This document shows, one piece after another, positions 1-5,539 of a stretch of 5,539 nucleotides of DNA. The stretch comes from Candidatus Wolframiiraptor sp. GTDB taxonomy: Archaea; Thermoproteota; Nitrososphaeria_A; Caldarchaeales; Wolframiiraptoraceae. The notes below the pieces were generated by a model that searched no databases, was not told where the DNA came from, and saw only the letters and a list, made by a program, of their open reading frames with translations. The DNA lies in NCBI GenBank assembly GCA_003660635.1, contig QMUP01000072.1, positions 1 through 5,539 on the forward strand. The letters run 5' to 3'. Position 1 is the first letter of the stretch; the number at the start of each line of letters is the position of its first letter. A program made the translations under genes and the position numbers.

Positions 1-465
1 TTCCTGGGTTCTCGTGAGGTTGAGTTCTCTGACGGGCGCTATCACCTTGAGGTGGGGTCCAACGTATTTGAACGCGACCTCTAATCTGAATTGGTCATTC
101 CCTTTTCCTGTGGCTCCGTGGGCTACGCTGTCTATCCCCTCTTTGACCGCGATCTCGGCCGCTTTCAACCCTATTAACACCCTGCTCATCGATGTTCCGA
201 TTGGATATCCTTCGTAGCTGCCGTTTGCCTTGATGCATCTGTGGACGTATTCTTTCACGAATTCCTCTTTTCCGTCGATGAACCTCAGATCCACCCCAAG
301 TTTCTCAGCTCTCTCCTTCGCGAGCTTTATCTCCTCATCTCCCTGCCCAACATCGACTAGGACGGCGACGACATCCTTGAAGCCGTAATGCTCCCTCAGG
401 AGGATCGCTATCAGGGTTGAGTCCAGGCCACCCGAGTACGCGAGTACGACCTTCTCTCCGCTCAT
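1..465 (-). CDS. argG: Argininosuccinate synthase, N-terminal part (cut by left edge)
   Basis: Argininosuccinate synthase joins citrulline and aspartate using ATP, the penultimate step of arginine synthesis, in the cytoplasm. The reading frame from the ATG at 465 stays open for 155 codons to the window edge; the family is usually about 400 residues, so roughly the last 60% is missing. The N-terminal ATP pyrophosphatase loop is clear (AYSGGLDST, residues 9-17), followed by VDVGQGDEE (38-45), YEGYPIGTSMSR (84-95) and the substrate-binding HGATGKGNDQ (116-125). The loop reads LDST where many bacterial enzymes have LDTS, a mild variation. The gene starts 44 bases after argH on the same strand. 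A short GAGG lies only three bases before the ATG, and a TATA-like TTTATTAG sits about 32 bases upstream, so it may have its own promoter as well as readthrough from argH. An in-frame TTG three codons earlier is a less likely start. The family assignment is very secure. Confidence 0.96.
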   Translation of the reverse strand, partial: MSGEKVVLAYSGGLDSTLIAILLREHYGFKDVVAVLVDVGQGDEEIKLAKERAEKLGVDLRFIDGKEEFVKEYVHRCIKANGSYEGYPIGTSMSRVLIGLKAAEIAVKEGIDSVAHGATGKGNDQFRLEVAFKYVGPHLKVIAPVRELNLTRTQE

Positions 466-493
466 AATCCTCAATAAACCCGATGTTACGCCT

Positions 494-501
494 CTAATAA
501 A
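494..501 (-). promoter_or_regulatory. TATA-like element before argG
   Basis: TTTATTAG on the minus strand lies in the 44-base gap after argH, centred about 32 bases before the argG ATG. An archaeal TATA box there would place transcription start within about ten bases of the ATG. The match is by eye; the element could be chance A/T richness. Confidence 0.4.
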
Positions 502-509
502 CTTGAATC

Positions 510-2021
510 CTAAGGCCCGCTTATAAGCATCGAAATAGATTCTTCGATTTTTTCCTTGGATTTCAATAAATTTTTAAGATTTCCCTCGAATTCCCCGGCG
601 ACCTCTCCAAGCCTCTTCTTCCGGTCGTTGATCATTTTCTCGATCTCTTTGGGAGTTGAAGCTCCAGCGGTTTTCCGGGTCTTAGCTACTTCCATTGGGT
701 TCACCACCTCTTTAAAGACATCCTCCGGGAGAGTTACCTCTTTTCCTAAAATCTCTTGGGAAAGCTCGTTTAATATGCTTGGATCGGAGTCTTTGAGAGC
801 TTTCTTTTGCTCGTGGAGTCTTCTAACTAGGGATCCTACGAGTTTATGCGCATCCCTTAGTGGGAGCTTTGAGTATTTTATTAGCGCTTCAACGAGTTCT
901 ATGGCCGGCGCATAGCTCCCCGAAATGGATTCTAACATCCGGTCTTTCCTGAAGCTTATCCCTTCAATCACCTTCGTAAGGATCTTAACGGAGTCTCTGG
1001 TTTCCCTCAGGGCTTCCCATAGGGGTTTCTTGGCTTCTTGTAGATCGCGGTTATATCCCGTTGGTATCCCCTTCATCATCGCTAGGAGCCCGGTTAGTAA
1101 ACCGATTACCCTCCCGGATTTCGCCCTCAATAATTCCAAAACACAGGGATTCTTTTTGTGAGGCATTACGCTTGAAGGAGATGCTAGTTCATCTGGGAGT
1201 TCGATGTATCCAAATTCGCTTGAAGACCAGATTATCAGATCCTCGGCGATCCTGCTTAGATTGGTCATCATTATCGCGGTGATGGCGACCGCTTCTAGAG
1301 CGAAGTCCCTCGAACTTACGGCGTCGATCGAGTTCTCAACGAGATCTTCGAAGCCCAAGAGTTCCGCTACTCTATCTCTGTTTAATGGGAGCGTCGATCC
1401 GGCGATGGCGCATGCTCCTAGGGGGCATCTATTTGTCCTGTGGTAGCAGGCTTTTATCCGTTCCAGATCCCTCAATAGGTGATCTAAATGGGCTAGTAAA
1501 TAATGGGATACGTATCCCACCTGCGCGTGTTGCAGGTGTGTGTAATGAATAATCATGGTTTCCCTTTGTTCTTCAGCTCTCGAAAGAAGCGCATTCCCCA
1601 GGGCTAAGGTCTCTCTCCAAATTTCTAGAAGATACTTTCGCACCCTAAGCCTGATATCTAGGGCGACTTGATCGTTTCTCGATCTCCCGCTATGGAGTTT
1701 CCCCCCAATTTCCCTCCCAACGCGAGATATAATATATGACTCTATTAGCTCGTGAATATCCTCGAATCCTCCCCGTAGCTCGACCCTTCCCTCGGTTGCC
1801 TCTTTCTTTAGGTCTTCAAGGGCTCGGAGTATCTGACGCGCTTCTTCCTTGGAGATTATTCCCTGCTCGTAGAGCATTATCACATGTGCCTCGGTTCCCT
1901 CGATGTCCTCCAAGAATATTTCCTCATCATCTCTCAGCGATGAGAGGTAGTTTAACGCGTCCTCATCCATCTCCTTTCCGAGCCTAGACCTATATAATCC
2001 ACCCTCTTCACTTGAGGTCAT
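510..2021 (-). CDS. argH: Argininosuccinate lyase
   Basis: Argininosuccinate lyase splits argininosuccinate into arginine and fumarate, the last step of arginine synthesis; family enzymes are homotetramers of the fumarase/aspartase superfamily. The protein has 503 residues, a little longer than the usual 450-470. Visible motifs are GGKLHSGRSRNDQVALDIRL (106-125, the argininosuccinate-binding region), THLQHAQ (161-167, the catalytic Thr/His region), NSIDAVSSRDF (230-240), the mobile catalytic-serine loop SPSSVMPHKKNP (281-292) and YNRDLQEAKKPLWEAL (323-338). The loop has Pro where bacterial enzymes have Gly (GSS) and reads MPHK rather than MPQK, which resembles adenylosuccinate lyase; the other motifs are specific to ArgH. 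The ATG at 2021 gives a normal N-terminus and has no Shine-Dalgarno, but a TATA-like element is centred about 27 bases upstream, so the message is probably leaderless. It lies 38 bases after the RAM gene and 44 before argG. Confidence 0.96.
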   Translation of the reverse strand: MTSSEEGGLYRSRLGKEMDEDALNYLSSLRDDEEIFLEDIEGTEAHVIMLYEQGIISKEEARQILRALEDLKKEATEGRVELRGGFEDIHELIESYIISRVGREIGGKLHSGRSRNDQVALDIRLRVRKYLLEIWRETLALGNALLSRAEEQRETMIIHYTHLQHAQVGYVSHYLLAHLDHLLRDLERIKACYHRTNRCPLGACAIAGSTLPLNRDRVAELLGFEDLVENSIDAVSSRDFALEAVAITAIMMTNLSRIAEDLIIWSSSEFGYIELPDELASPSSVMPHKKNPCVLELLRAKSGRVIGLLTGLLAMMKGIPTGYNRDLQEAKKPLWEALRETRDSVKILTKVIEGISFRKDRMLESISGSYAPAIELVEALIKYSKLPLRDAHKLVGSLVRRLHEQKKALKDSDPSILNELSQEILGKEVTLPEDVFKEVVNPMEVAKTRKTAGASTPKEIEKMINDRKKRLGEVAGEFEGNLKNLLKSKEKIEESISMLISGP

Positions 2022-2043
2022 TCGATTAAGGGCGTCCTAACTC

Positions 2044-2051
2044 CTAAATAA
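2044..2051 (-). promoter_or_regulatory. TATA-like element before argH
   Basis: TTATTTAG on the minus strand is centred about 27 bases before the A of the argH ATG, the spacing expected when transcription starts at the start codon itself. No Shine-Dalgarno is visible in the 38-base gap, which agrees with a leaderless message. The 8-mer GAGTTAGG follows directly downstream (2043-2036). Confidence 0.45.
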
Positions 2052-2059
2052 CCCTGTTG

Positions 2060-2344
2060 CTATTCCCCGGTCTCGACGCCATCCCGCTTATATGTATGTA
2101 AGACTATGGAGGTGACCGTGCTCTTAACCCCCGGGATCTTAAGGATCTTGTCCTTGAGGAAGTTTCTGAAGTCATCTATACTCTTGGTAACAACTATCGC
2201 GACTATATCGAATTCGCCTGTAACCTCATAGACGTCTACAGTCTCTGGAAGTCTCGTTATCTCCCTGCTGACTTTTTCGAGTTGATTAGATTCGACGAAG
2301 ATGTGGAGGAGGGCTCTAATCCCACCTTTATTGGACGCCATCAT
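2060..2344 (-). CDS. Stand-alone RAM (Lrp/AsnC ligand-binding) domain protein
   Basis: This 94-residue protein matches the C-terminal effector-binding half of Lrp/AsnC regulators (RAM, regulation of amino acid metabolism) and has no helix-turn-helix. The body (residues about 8-84) shows the alternating strand/helix pattern, with the ligand-loop motif VTGEFDIVAIV (41-51) and the closing IPGVKSTVTSIVL (70-82). In the family this ferredoxin-like fold forms dimers and higher oligomers that bind amino acids at the interface. Without a DNA-binding part, such proteins may act by co-assembling with a full Lrp protein or by modulating an enzyme or transporter; the actual role here is unknown. The frame opens with TTG ATG ATG: I take the ATG at 2344, and the ATG at 2341 is equally possible. 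No Shine-Dalgarno is present; a palindromic TATA-like element about 28 bases upstream suggests a leaderless transcript. It lies between a permease and argH, which fits amino-acid sensing. Confidence 0.9.
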   Translation of the reverse strand: MMASNKGGIRALLHIFVESNQLEKVSREITRLPETVDVYEVTGEFDIVAIVVTKSIDDFRNFLKDKILKIPGVKSTVTSIVLHTYKRDGVETGE

Positions 2345-2367
2345 CAAGACTCGGAGAGGCTATCGGT

Positions 2368-2377
2368 TACTTAAGTA
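2368..2377 (-). promoter_or_regulatory. Palindromic TATA-like element before the RAM gene
   Basis: TACTTAAGTA is a perfect 10-base palindrome centred about 28 bases before the ATG at 2344. The spacing fits an archaeal TATA box for a leaderless message. Its symmetry also allows it to be a regulator site, but nothing else in the sequence decides this. Confidence 0.4.
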
Positions 2378-2401
2378 CTAAACGTCCGCCGTGGAACCTC
2401 G

Positions 2402-4282
2402 TCAGACCACCCGTTTGAGGAGCATTATTTTGCCGGGGTGCCTAGACATGAAGGATCGAACTTTCTCATCCATACCCTTCTCAAAGGCGGCTTTGTCAAA
2501 TCCCCTGACAATATAGGCTATGAAATCTACCTCTCCCTTCTCGACCTCTTCTTCGAGGACCTCCGAGAAATCCCCGAACTTAACCGAGTATATCACATCA
2601 AATCCATCCGCTCTCAATTCTCGGGCCAACGCTGACAACTCCTCTTCGAGTTTCTCCTTCAAAGCATCGAGTTCCTCTTTGGTATGGTTGTCGACGACCT
2701 TTTTCGGGAAGTCTATTATGCTCATCAATTTTATTGCGAACCTTTTGTCGAGGGCTCTCAGGATAGATTTCCTCACGACTTCCGGGTTCTCTGAAGGCCT
2801 CATCAAGACCGCGAGCCTCATCCTATATCCTGCCGGGATTACTAGGTTACCTTCTTCTCGGCTGATCAATTTTCTATGATGTATTTTCCTAAATAGCGTG
2901 TAAAAGAGGAGGCCGGCCGCGACCCAAAGGAAGCCGAAGAATCTCCCAGCGGGGTTTAGAATGATTATGAGAATCCAGATGGCCGCGACCCCGATGAGCC
3001 CTATTATTCCTATTATGGGAAGTTCGATGAGTTCTTCTCTCACCTTCAGCTTTATCGAAAACGGGATCTTCCAAGGTCTATATACCTCCCGATCCCGAGT
3101 CCTCAACGCCAGGAGGCTTGCCATGAGCAGTAGATAGCTAAAAGAGGCGCCGAAATTATAGAGGCTTGCTAAAAAGGGGATATCCCCGGGGAGAGTCAGT
3201 AGGAGGCTGATCAATCCGAAGACGAGGATCGTCCTCGTAGGGGTCCTATATCTCGGATGGATGTGATAAAACCAGCTTGGAAACAGGTTAAATTTCCCCA
3301 TGCTCGCGGTCAGCCTCGAGACCCCTATCACACCCGTGTTTGCCGAAGCCAAGCAGAGTATAAAGGCCGTGAATGAGACGATGAGTGAGAGTGTTTTTCC
3401 AACTCCCGGGAAGCGGCTCACCAGAACCGCGATCGGGTTTTCATAGGCTGATCCTAGGACTCTCCAGTCGAGGACTCCGATCGAGAGTACGCTGAAGAGG
3501 ATGACGGAAAGTGGGACCGCTATTACACAGAGTTTCGCAGCCTTGGGAATCCACTTATGAGGTCTCCTCGTCTCCTCAGCCGCCTGCGCTATCGACTCTA
3601 TTCCTATGAAGGAGGCCATGGCCAAGGTTAGGCCATAGAGGAGGTTGCTGAGCTTCACGTCGAAGAATCCAATATACTCTACTTCTCGAAGCGGGTTAGC
3701 ATTTCCGAAATCCACTATCTGGTTCAGAAAGAGCTTCAGATCAAATGCGGTCCCAAATCCCAGACCCAGAATTAGTGCCTGAACCAATAGTCCTAATGCG
3801 ACCAAAGCCGAGATCATTCCGGCGGAATACTTTATCCCGATGTAGTTTATCGCGATCAAGACTGCGACTAATCCGGCGGCAATCACCCCCAAACTTGGAA
3901 TAGATAATCCGAGGACCTGGATCGTCGTCTCCTTGACCTGTGGGATCAGGTATTTCAGATAGCCCGCTGAGGCCGCTGAAAACAGTGAGATATCTATCGT
4001 GTAGGAGAGCATGATCGTCCAGCCAGCTAAGAAGCCCATTAAGCTATTAGAGGCTCTCATCGTGTAAACCTGTACCCCACCCGCGTAGGGGTACGTCGGA
4101 GCCAGCTCAGCGTAAGCCAAGCCTATCGCCACGTAGATCAAGGCCGCTATCAGAAAGGTTAGAGGCGCGGCTCCACCGGCATAAAGGGTTACGATTCCAA
4201 GAGCGATGAATATGTCGGCTCCGACATCGCCATAGCCCATCGCGAAGGAGCTGAACCAGCCGACTTCCCGCTTGAGCTCCAC
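2402..4282 (-). CDS. APC-superfamily amino-acid permease with C-terminal USP-like domain
   Basis: This is a membrane transporter of the amino acid-polyamine-organocation superfamily, probably moving an amino acid with a cation; the substrate cannot be read from sequence. Numbering is from the GTG start (626 residues). Twelve hydrophobic segments are visible at about 10-32, 38-60, 80-107, 129-147, 152-177, 213-232, 250-272, 295-317, 348-365, 368-393, 421-443 and 447-465. Family hallmarks are the broken first helix (GYGDVGADIFIALG, 16-29) and FIGIESIAQAAEETRRP at the sixth segment (about 225-241). After the membrane part, residues about 488-626 alternate strands and helices like a universal stress protein (RLAVLMRP, DFIAYIVRG, GKIMLLKRV) but lack the usual ATP-binding GxxG...G(S/T). 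The frame can also start at a TTG at 4306 (634 residues). I prefer GTG because GGAGG lies four bases before it and the protein then begins (M)ELKREVGW, as relatives often do. The RAM gene follows after 57 bases. Confidence 0.92.
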   Translation of the reverse strand: MELKREVGWFSSFAMGYGDVGADIFIALGIVTLYAGGAAPLTFLIAALIYVAIGLAYAELAPTYPYAGGVQVYTMRASNSLMGFLAGWTIMLSYTIDISLFSAASAGYLKYLIPQVKETTIQVLGLSIPSLGVIAAGLVAVLIAINYIGIKYSAGMISALVALGLLVQALILGLGFGTAFDLKLFLNQIVDFGNANPLREVEYIGFFDVKLSNLLYGLTLAMASFIGIESIAQAAEETRRPHKWIPKAAKLCVIAVPLSVILFSVLSIGVLDWRVLGSAYENPIAVLVSRFPGVGKTLSLIVSFTAFILCLASANTGVIGVSRLTASMGKFNLFPSWFYHIHPRYRTPTRTILVFGLISLLLTLPGDIPFLASLYNFGASFSYLLLMASLLALRTRDREVYRPWKIPFSIKLKVREELIELPIIGIIGLIGVAAIWILIIILNPAGRFFGFLWVAAGLLFYTLFRKIHHRKLISREEGNLVIPAGYRMRLAVLMRPSENPEVVRKSILRALDKRFAIKLMSIIDFPKKVVDNHTKEELDALKEKLEEELSALARELRADGFDVIYSVKFGDFSEVLEEEVEKGEVDFIAYIVRGFDKAAFEKGMDEKVRSFMSRHPGKIMLLKRVV

Positions 4283-4286
4283 GCGT

Positions 4287-4291
4287 CCTCC
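4287..4291 (-). promoter_or_regulatory. Shine-Dalgarno supporting a GTG start of the permease
   Basis: GGAGG on the minus strand ends four bases before a GTG codon at 4282. It is the strongest ribosome-binding match among the starts in this window and argues for GTG rather than the upstream TTG at 4306, which has only a GAGAGG abutting it. The spacing is slightly short, so the choice is not certain. Confidence 0.45.
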
Positions 4292-4341
4292 AGATTTCGC
4301 CTCCAACCTCTCAAACCTAATCCCTCACGTCGAGAATTCAA

Positions 4342-4350
4342 CTTAATAAC
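4342..4350 (-). promoter_or_regulatory. TATA-like element before the permease
   Basis: GTTATTAAG on the minus strand is centred about 40 bases before the TTG at 4306 and 64 before the GTG at 4282. A transcript starting about 25 bases downstream would carry a leader of roughly 15 or 38 bases; the longer one would contain the GGAGG site. The 7-mer TTAGGTT occurs twice here, overlapping this element (4354-4348) and 34 bases further downstream (4320-4314). Confidence 0.4.
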
Positions 4351-4425
4351 CTAACTCAAAGAGCCGCGGTCCCGGAGTTTTGGATAATCGGCAGATCCTC
4401 GATGTGAGAAGGAGAAGGTTGGATG

Positions 4426-4498
4426 TGGACCGGGCGGGATTTGAACCCGCGACCTCCCGCGTGCGAGGCGGGCGATCTCCCAGCTGATCTACCGGCCC
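4426..4498 (-). tRNA. tRNA-Ala (anticodon CGC)
   Basis: The 73-base minus-strand sequence folds into a full cloverleaf. The acceptor stem is GGGCCGG with CCGGTCC and discriminator A; the D arm is GATC/GATC around AGCTGGGA; the anticodon stem CCCGC/GCGGG encloses the loop CTCGCAC, giving anticodon CGC, which reads GCG alanine codons; and the T stem GCGGG/CCCGC encloses TTCAAAT. The third acceptor pair is G3-U70, the classic alanine identity signal, which independently supports the assignment. There is no intron, and CCA is not encoded (CAT follows the discriminator), so CCA must be added after transcription. The GC-rich stems suit growth at high temperature. A TATA-like element lies about 31 bases upstream. 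The downstream minus strand has only a pyrimidine-rich tract (AACCTTCTCCTTCTC, 4420-4406), with no strong T-run. Confidence 0.98.
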
Positions 4499-4524
4499 AT
4501 CTCTAAATCCATGGCTACGCGGCG

Positions 4525-4533
4525 TATTTTATC
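4525..4533 (-). promoter_or_regulatory. TATA box of the tRNA-Ala gene
   Basis: GATAAAATA on the minus strand is centred 31 bases before the first base of the mature tRNA and is preceded by CTTAAAGG, a plausible TFB-recognition element. This predicts a 5' leader of about five bases. It is one of the better promoter candidates in the window. Confidence 0.6.
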
Positions 4534-4556
4534 CTTTAAGTTGTGTTGGGGGAAAT

Positions 4557-4745
4557 TCAGCTAAGTAACCCGAAGATGCCCAAGACTAAGAGGAGTACGG
4601 TGAGAAATGAGATCGCTGCCGTAAATATCGGAGGCCCCCCAGAGGTCGTTATGACATTATATGCAAGGTATCCTCCGAGGACTATCAATATCGCGGCGAC
4701 ACCCTTTATCACACCTACGAGGATTTTTCGCACCCTCTCGCTCAT
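4557..4745 (-). CDS. Small two-segment membrane protein of unknown function
   Basis: I do not recognise this 62-residue protein. It begins MSERVRK, a basic stretch expected to stay in the cytoplasm. Two hydrophobic helices follow, about residues 8-29 and 39-61, joined by a short polar turn (TTSGGPP, 33-39) that would face outside, so both ends should be cytoplasmic. It has no cysteine, histidine or other obvious catalytic or metal-binding set. Codon use resembles the neighbours (ATA, AGG, CTC), and a TATA-like element lies about 33 bases upstream of the ATG, both of which favour a real gene. The opposite strand also has an open frame here (4543-4800), but its product is compositionally random-looking and is taken as a shadow. 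The gene sits between the terminator of the oxidoreductase gene and a tRNA gene and looks monocistronic, so neighbours give no clue to its role. Confidence 0.65.
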   Translation of the reverse strand: MSERVRKILVGVIKGVAAILIVLGGYLAYNVITTSGGPPIFTAAISFLTVLLLVLGIFGLLS

Positions 4746-4773
4746 CTCTCGGGATGAGGATATATCGGAACTT

Positions 4774-4783
4774 GAATATAATG
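4774..4783 (-). promoter_or_regulatory. TATA-like element before the small membrane protein gene
   Basis: CATTATATTC on the minus strand is centred about 33 bases before the ATG at 4745, predicting a leader of fewer than ten bases. A second A/T element, the palindrome GATATATC at 4759-4766, is only about 18 bases from the ATG and is too close for a leaderless start. Confidence 0.45.
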
Positions 4784-4800
4784 TTATGTGGCACGATTAG

Positions 4801-4828
4801 GTAATAAAATTAAAAAGGTGATAAAAAT
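4801..4828 (-). terminator. Oligo-T terminator after the oxidoreductase gene
   Basis: Directly after the TAG stop, the minus strand has three T-rich runs in about 28 bases (ATTTTTATC, CTTTTTAA, TTTTATTAC) and no hairpin. This is the usual form of archaeal intrinsic terminators. It separates the oxidoreductase gene from the small membrane protein gene. Confidence 0.6.
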
Positions 4829-5539
4829 CTAGGGCTGTTTCTTCCAGACAATCTCCGCCACGTCTTGTAATCCTAACTCGGAAAGTTTTTCCCTCGATGG
4901 TATTCCCGTCTTCTTATCCCATCCTAATGCTTCATAGACCTCGTCAAGCATTCCCTCCAAGTTTTCCACCTTAATTCCCTTCGTCGGCCCACTCGCCAAG
5001 GGCTCAACCTGCCTCCTCGGCAGCTCATCATCCTTTCTCGATACTCCCTCTCGGACGTTGAAGCACCTCTTTAGATTATATGACCGCTCACCTACAGTCA
5101 ATAGCTCCTTTGCCGTGATATCCCAGCCCGTTAAAGCGGAGAGCAGAGCCGACAATCTCGTGGGGTTGAGGTTTTCTTCCGCCGTGCCGTGGATTGCTTG
5201 AGTACATATCACGAGGATGCCGGCGAGCTCCCCGAAGCTCACTATTATCTTGAATGCCTTTCCACGGTTTACTCCTGTCTCTTGGAACCTATCTTTCGGC
5301 GGCTCAGGGAGACCAAATTCCTTTAATCCCATATCGTTTCTGGAGAAGTCCCACATAGCGGTCCAGCTTGGGTGGACGTGGCAGGCGCCTCTCGGGTTCC
5401 CTATGGCGTATTGGACTGCTATTGATTTCCCAGTTCCCCTGGAATCGTGCGCTGGCATTTCGAGGCCCTTTCCGTGACATGCGAAGTCTGCGGCATCTTT
5501 GTTCAGTTTCTCAGCAACCCTTTTCACCCCCTCGGCCAA
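4829..5539 (-). CDS. Aldehyde:ferredoxin oxidoreductase family protein, C-terminal part (cut by right edge)
   Basis: Members of this family are cytoplasmic tungsten-bis-pterin, [4Fe-4S] enzymes that oxidise aldehydes to acids and pass electrons to ferredoxin. Only the last 236 codons are present; complete proteins are about 600 residues, so the N-terminal pterin domain and CxxCxxxC cluster motif lie outside. The frame is open to the edge, and the terminal TTG is an internal codon, not a start. Recognisable parts, numbered from the edge, are KGLEMPAHDSRG (24-35; usually EMPAYDPRG), GNPRGACH (47-54), LTGWDITAKELL (136-147) and GERSYNLKRCFNVREG (150-165), with RKDDELPRR following at 168-176, then the family's ending (GWDKKTGIPSREKLSELGL, 206-224). 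The pterin/cluster motif, usually DxxGxC, is not intact: the segment reads ELAGILVIC (104-112). The substrate cannot be predicted; it could be a paralogue with altered cofactor contacts. The stop is followed by a T-rich terminator. Confidence 0.9.
   Translation of the reverse strand: MAEGVKRVAEKLNKDAADFACHGKGLEMPAHDSRGTGKSIAVQYAIGNPRGACHVHPSWTAMWDFSRNDMGLKEFGLPEPPKDRFQETGVNRGKAFKIIVSFGELAGILVICTQAIHGTAEENLNPTRLSALLSALTGWDITAKELLTVGERSYNLKRCFNVREGVSRKDDELPRRQVEPLASGPTKGIKVENLEGMLDEVYEALGWDKKTGIPSREKLSELGLQDVAEIVWKKQP

Noticed and set aside
14..217. Plus-strand frame of 67 codons near the left edge
   Set aside because: It is antisense to argG, whose conserved substrate-binding motif falls in this region.
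519..528. Palindrome GCTTATAAGC near the end of argH
   Set aside because: It looks like a TATA box or operator, but it lies inside the last argH codons and is about 58 bases from the argG start; a 10-base palindrome alone is weak evidence.
556..915. Plus-strand open frame of 119 codons (and others at 925-1446 and 1736-1987)
   Set aside because: They lie antisense inside argH, whose motifs are unmistakable; the products show no recognisable domain and overlap each other in several frames.
2520..2879. Plus-strand open frame of 119 codons opposite the permease C-terminus, plus one at 2438-2635
   Set aside because: They are antisense shadows of the USP-like domain; the Ser-rich translation is the expected complement of Glu/Lys-rich coding sequence.
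2889..3074. Minus-strand frame of 61 codons within the permease
   Set aside because: Out-of-frame overlap fully inside a well-supported membrane gene; the translation is rich in Arg, His and Gly with no domain character.
4543..4800. Plus-strand frame of 85 codons opposite the small membrane protein
   Set aside because: The product has no coherent hydrophobic or domain pattern, and its end runs through the promoter region of the minus-strand gene; the minus-strand reading with two clear helices is better.
5217..5477. Plus-strand frame of 86 codons near the right edge
   Set aside because: It is antisense to the aldehyde oxidoreductase gene, which carries clear family motifs over the same bases.

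Overview
The window reads as a chromosomal segment of a thermophilic archaeon. Pointers are: TATA-type sequences 25-35 bases before most starts, with mostly no Shine-Dalgarno; an oligo-T terminator without a hairpin; a tRNA gene with no encoded CCA; a stand-alone RAM (Lrp/AsnC ligand-binding) protein; a tungsten-type aldehyde ferredoxin oxidoreductase; and Lys/Glu-rich proteins with many AGG/AGA and ATA codons. I cannot fix the lineage beyond 'probably a thermophilic archaeon, possibly TACK/Thermoproteota'. All six protein genes and the tRNA gene lie on the minus strand, so transcription runs from high to low coordinates.

In transcription order: (1) 5539-4829, the C-terminal part of an aldehyde:ferredoxin oxidoreductase-family protein, cut by the window edge and followed by T-runs that look like a terminator. 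(2) 4745-4557, a 62-residue protein with two membrane segments and no recognised function. (3) 4498-4426, an intronless tRNA-Ala with anticodon CGC. (4) 4282 (or 4306) to 2402, a 12-segment APC-superfamily amino-acid permease fused to a C-terminal universal-stress-protein-like domain. (5) 2344-2060, a small RAM-domain protein with no DNA-binding domain. (6) 2021-510, argininosuccinate lyase (argH). (7) 465-1, the N-terminal 155 residues of argininosuccinate synthase (argG), which continues past the left edge.

Genes 4 to 7 form a compact tandem group with gaps of only 57, 38 and 44 bases and no T-run between them. ArgG and ArgH make arginine from citrulline and aspartate in two steps. The RAM protein could sense an amino acid, and the permease could move one. 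A small amino-acid transport/sensing/arginine-synthesis neighbourhood is therefore a reasonable inference, although each gene also has a TATA-like element of its own.

I see no CRISPR array, mobile element, long repeat or clear unknown multi-gene system. The least ordinary points are the RAM protein between a permease and argHG, the divergent cofactor-binding motif in the oxidoreductase, the degenerate stress-protein domain on the permease, and the orphan two-segment membrane protein. No gene-free stretch exceeds about 145 bases.
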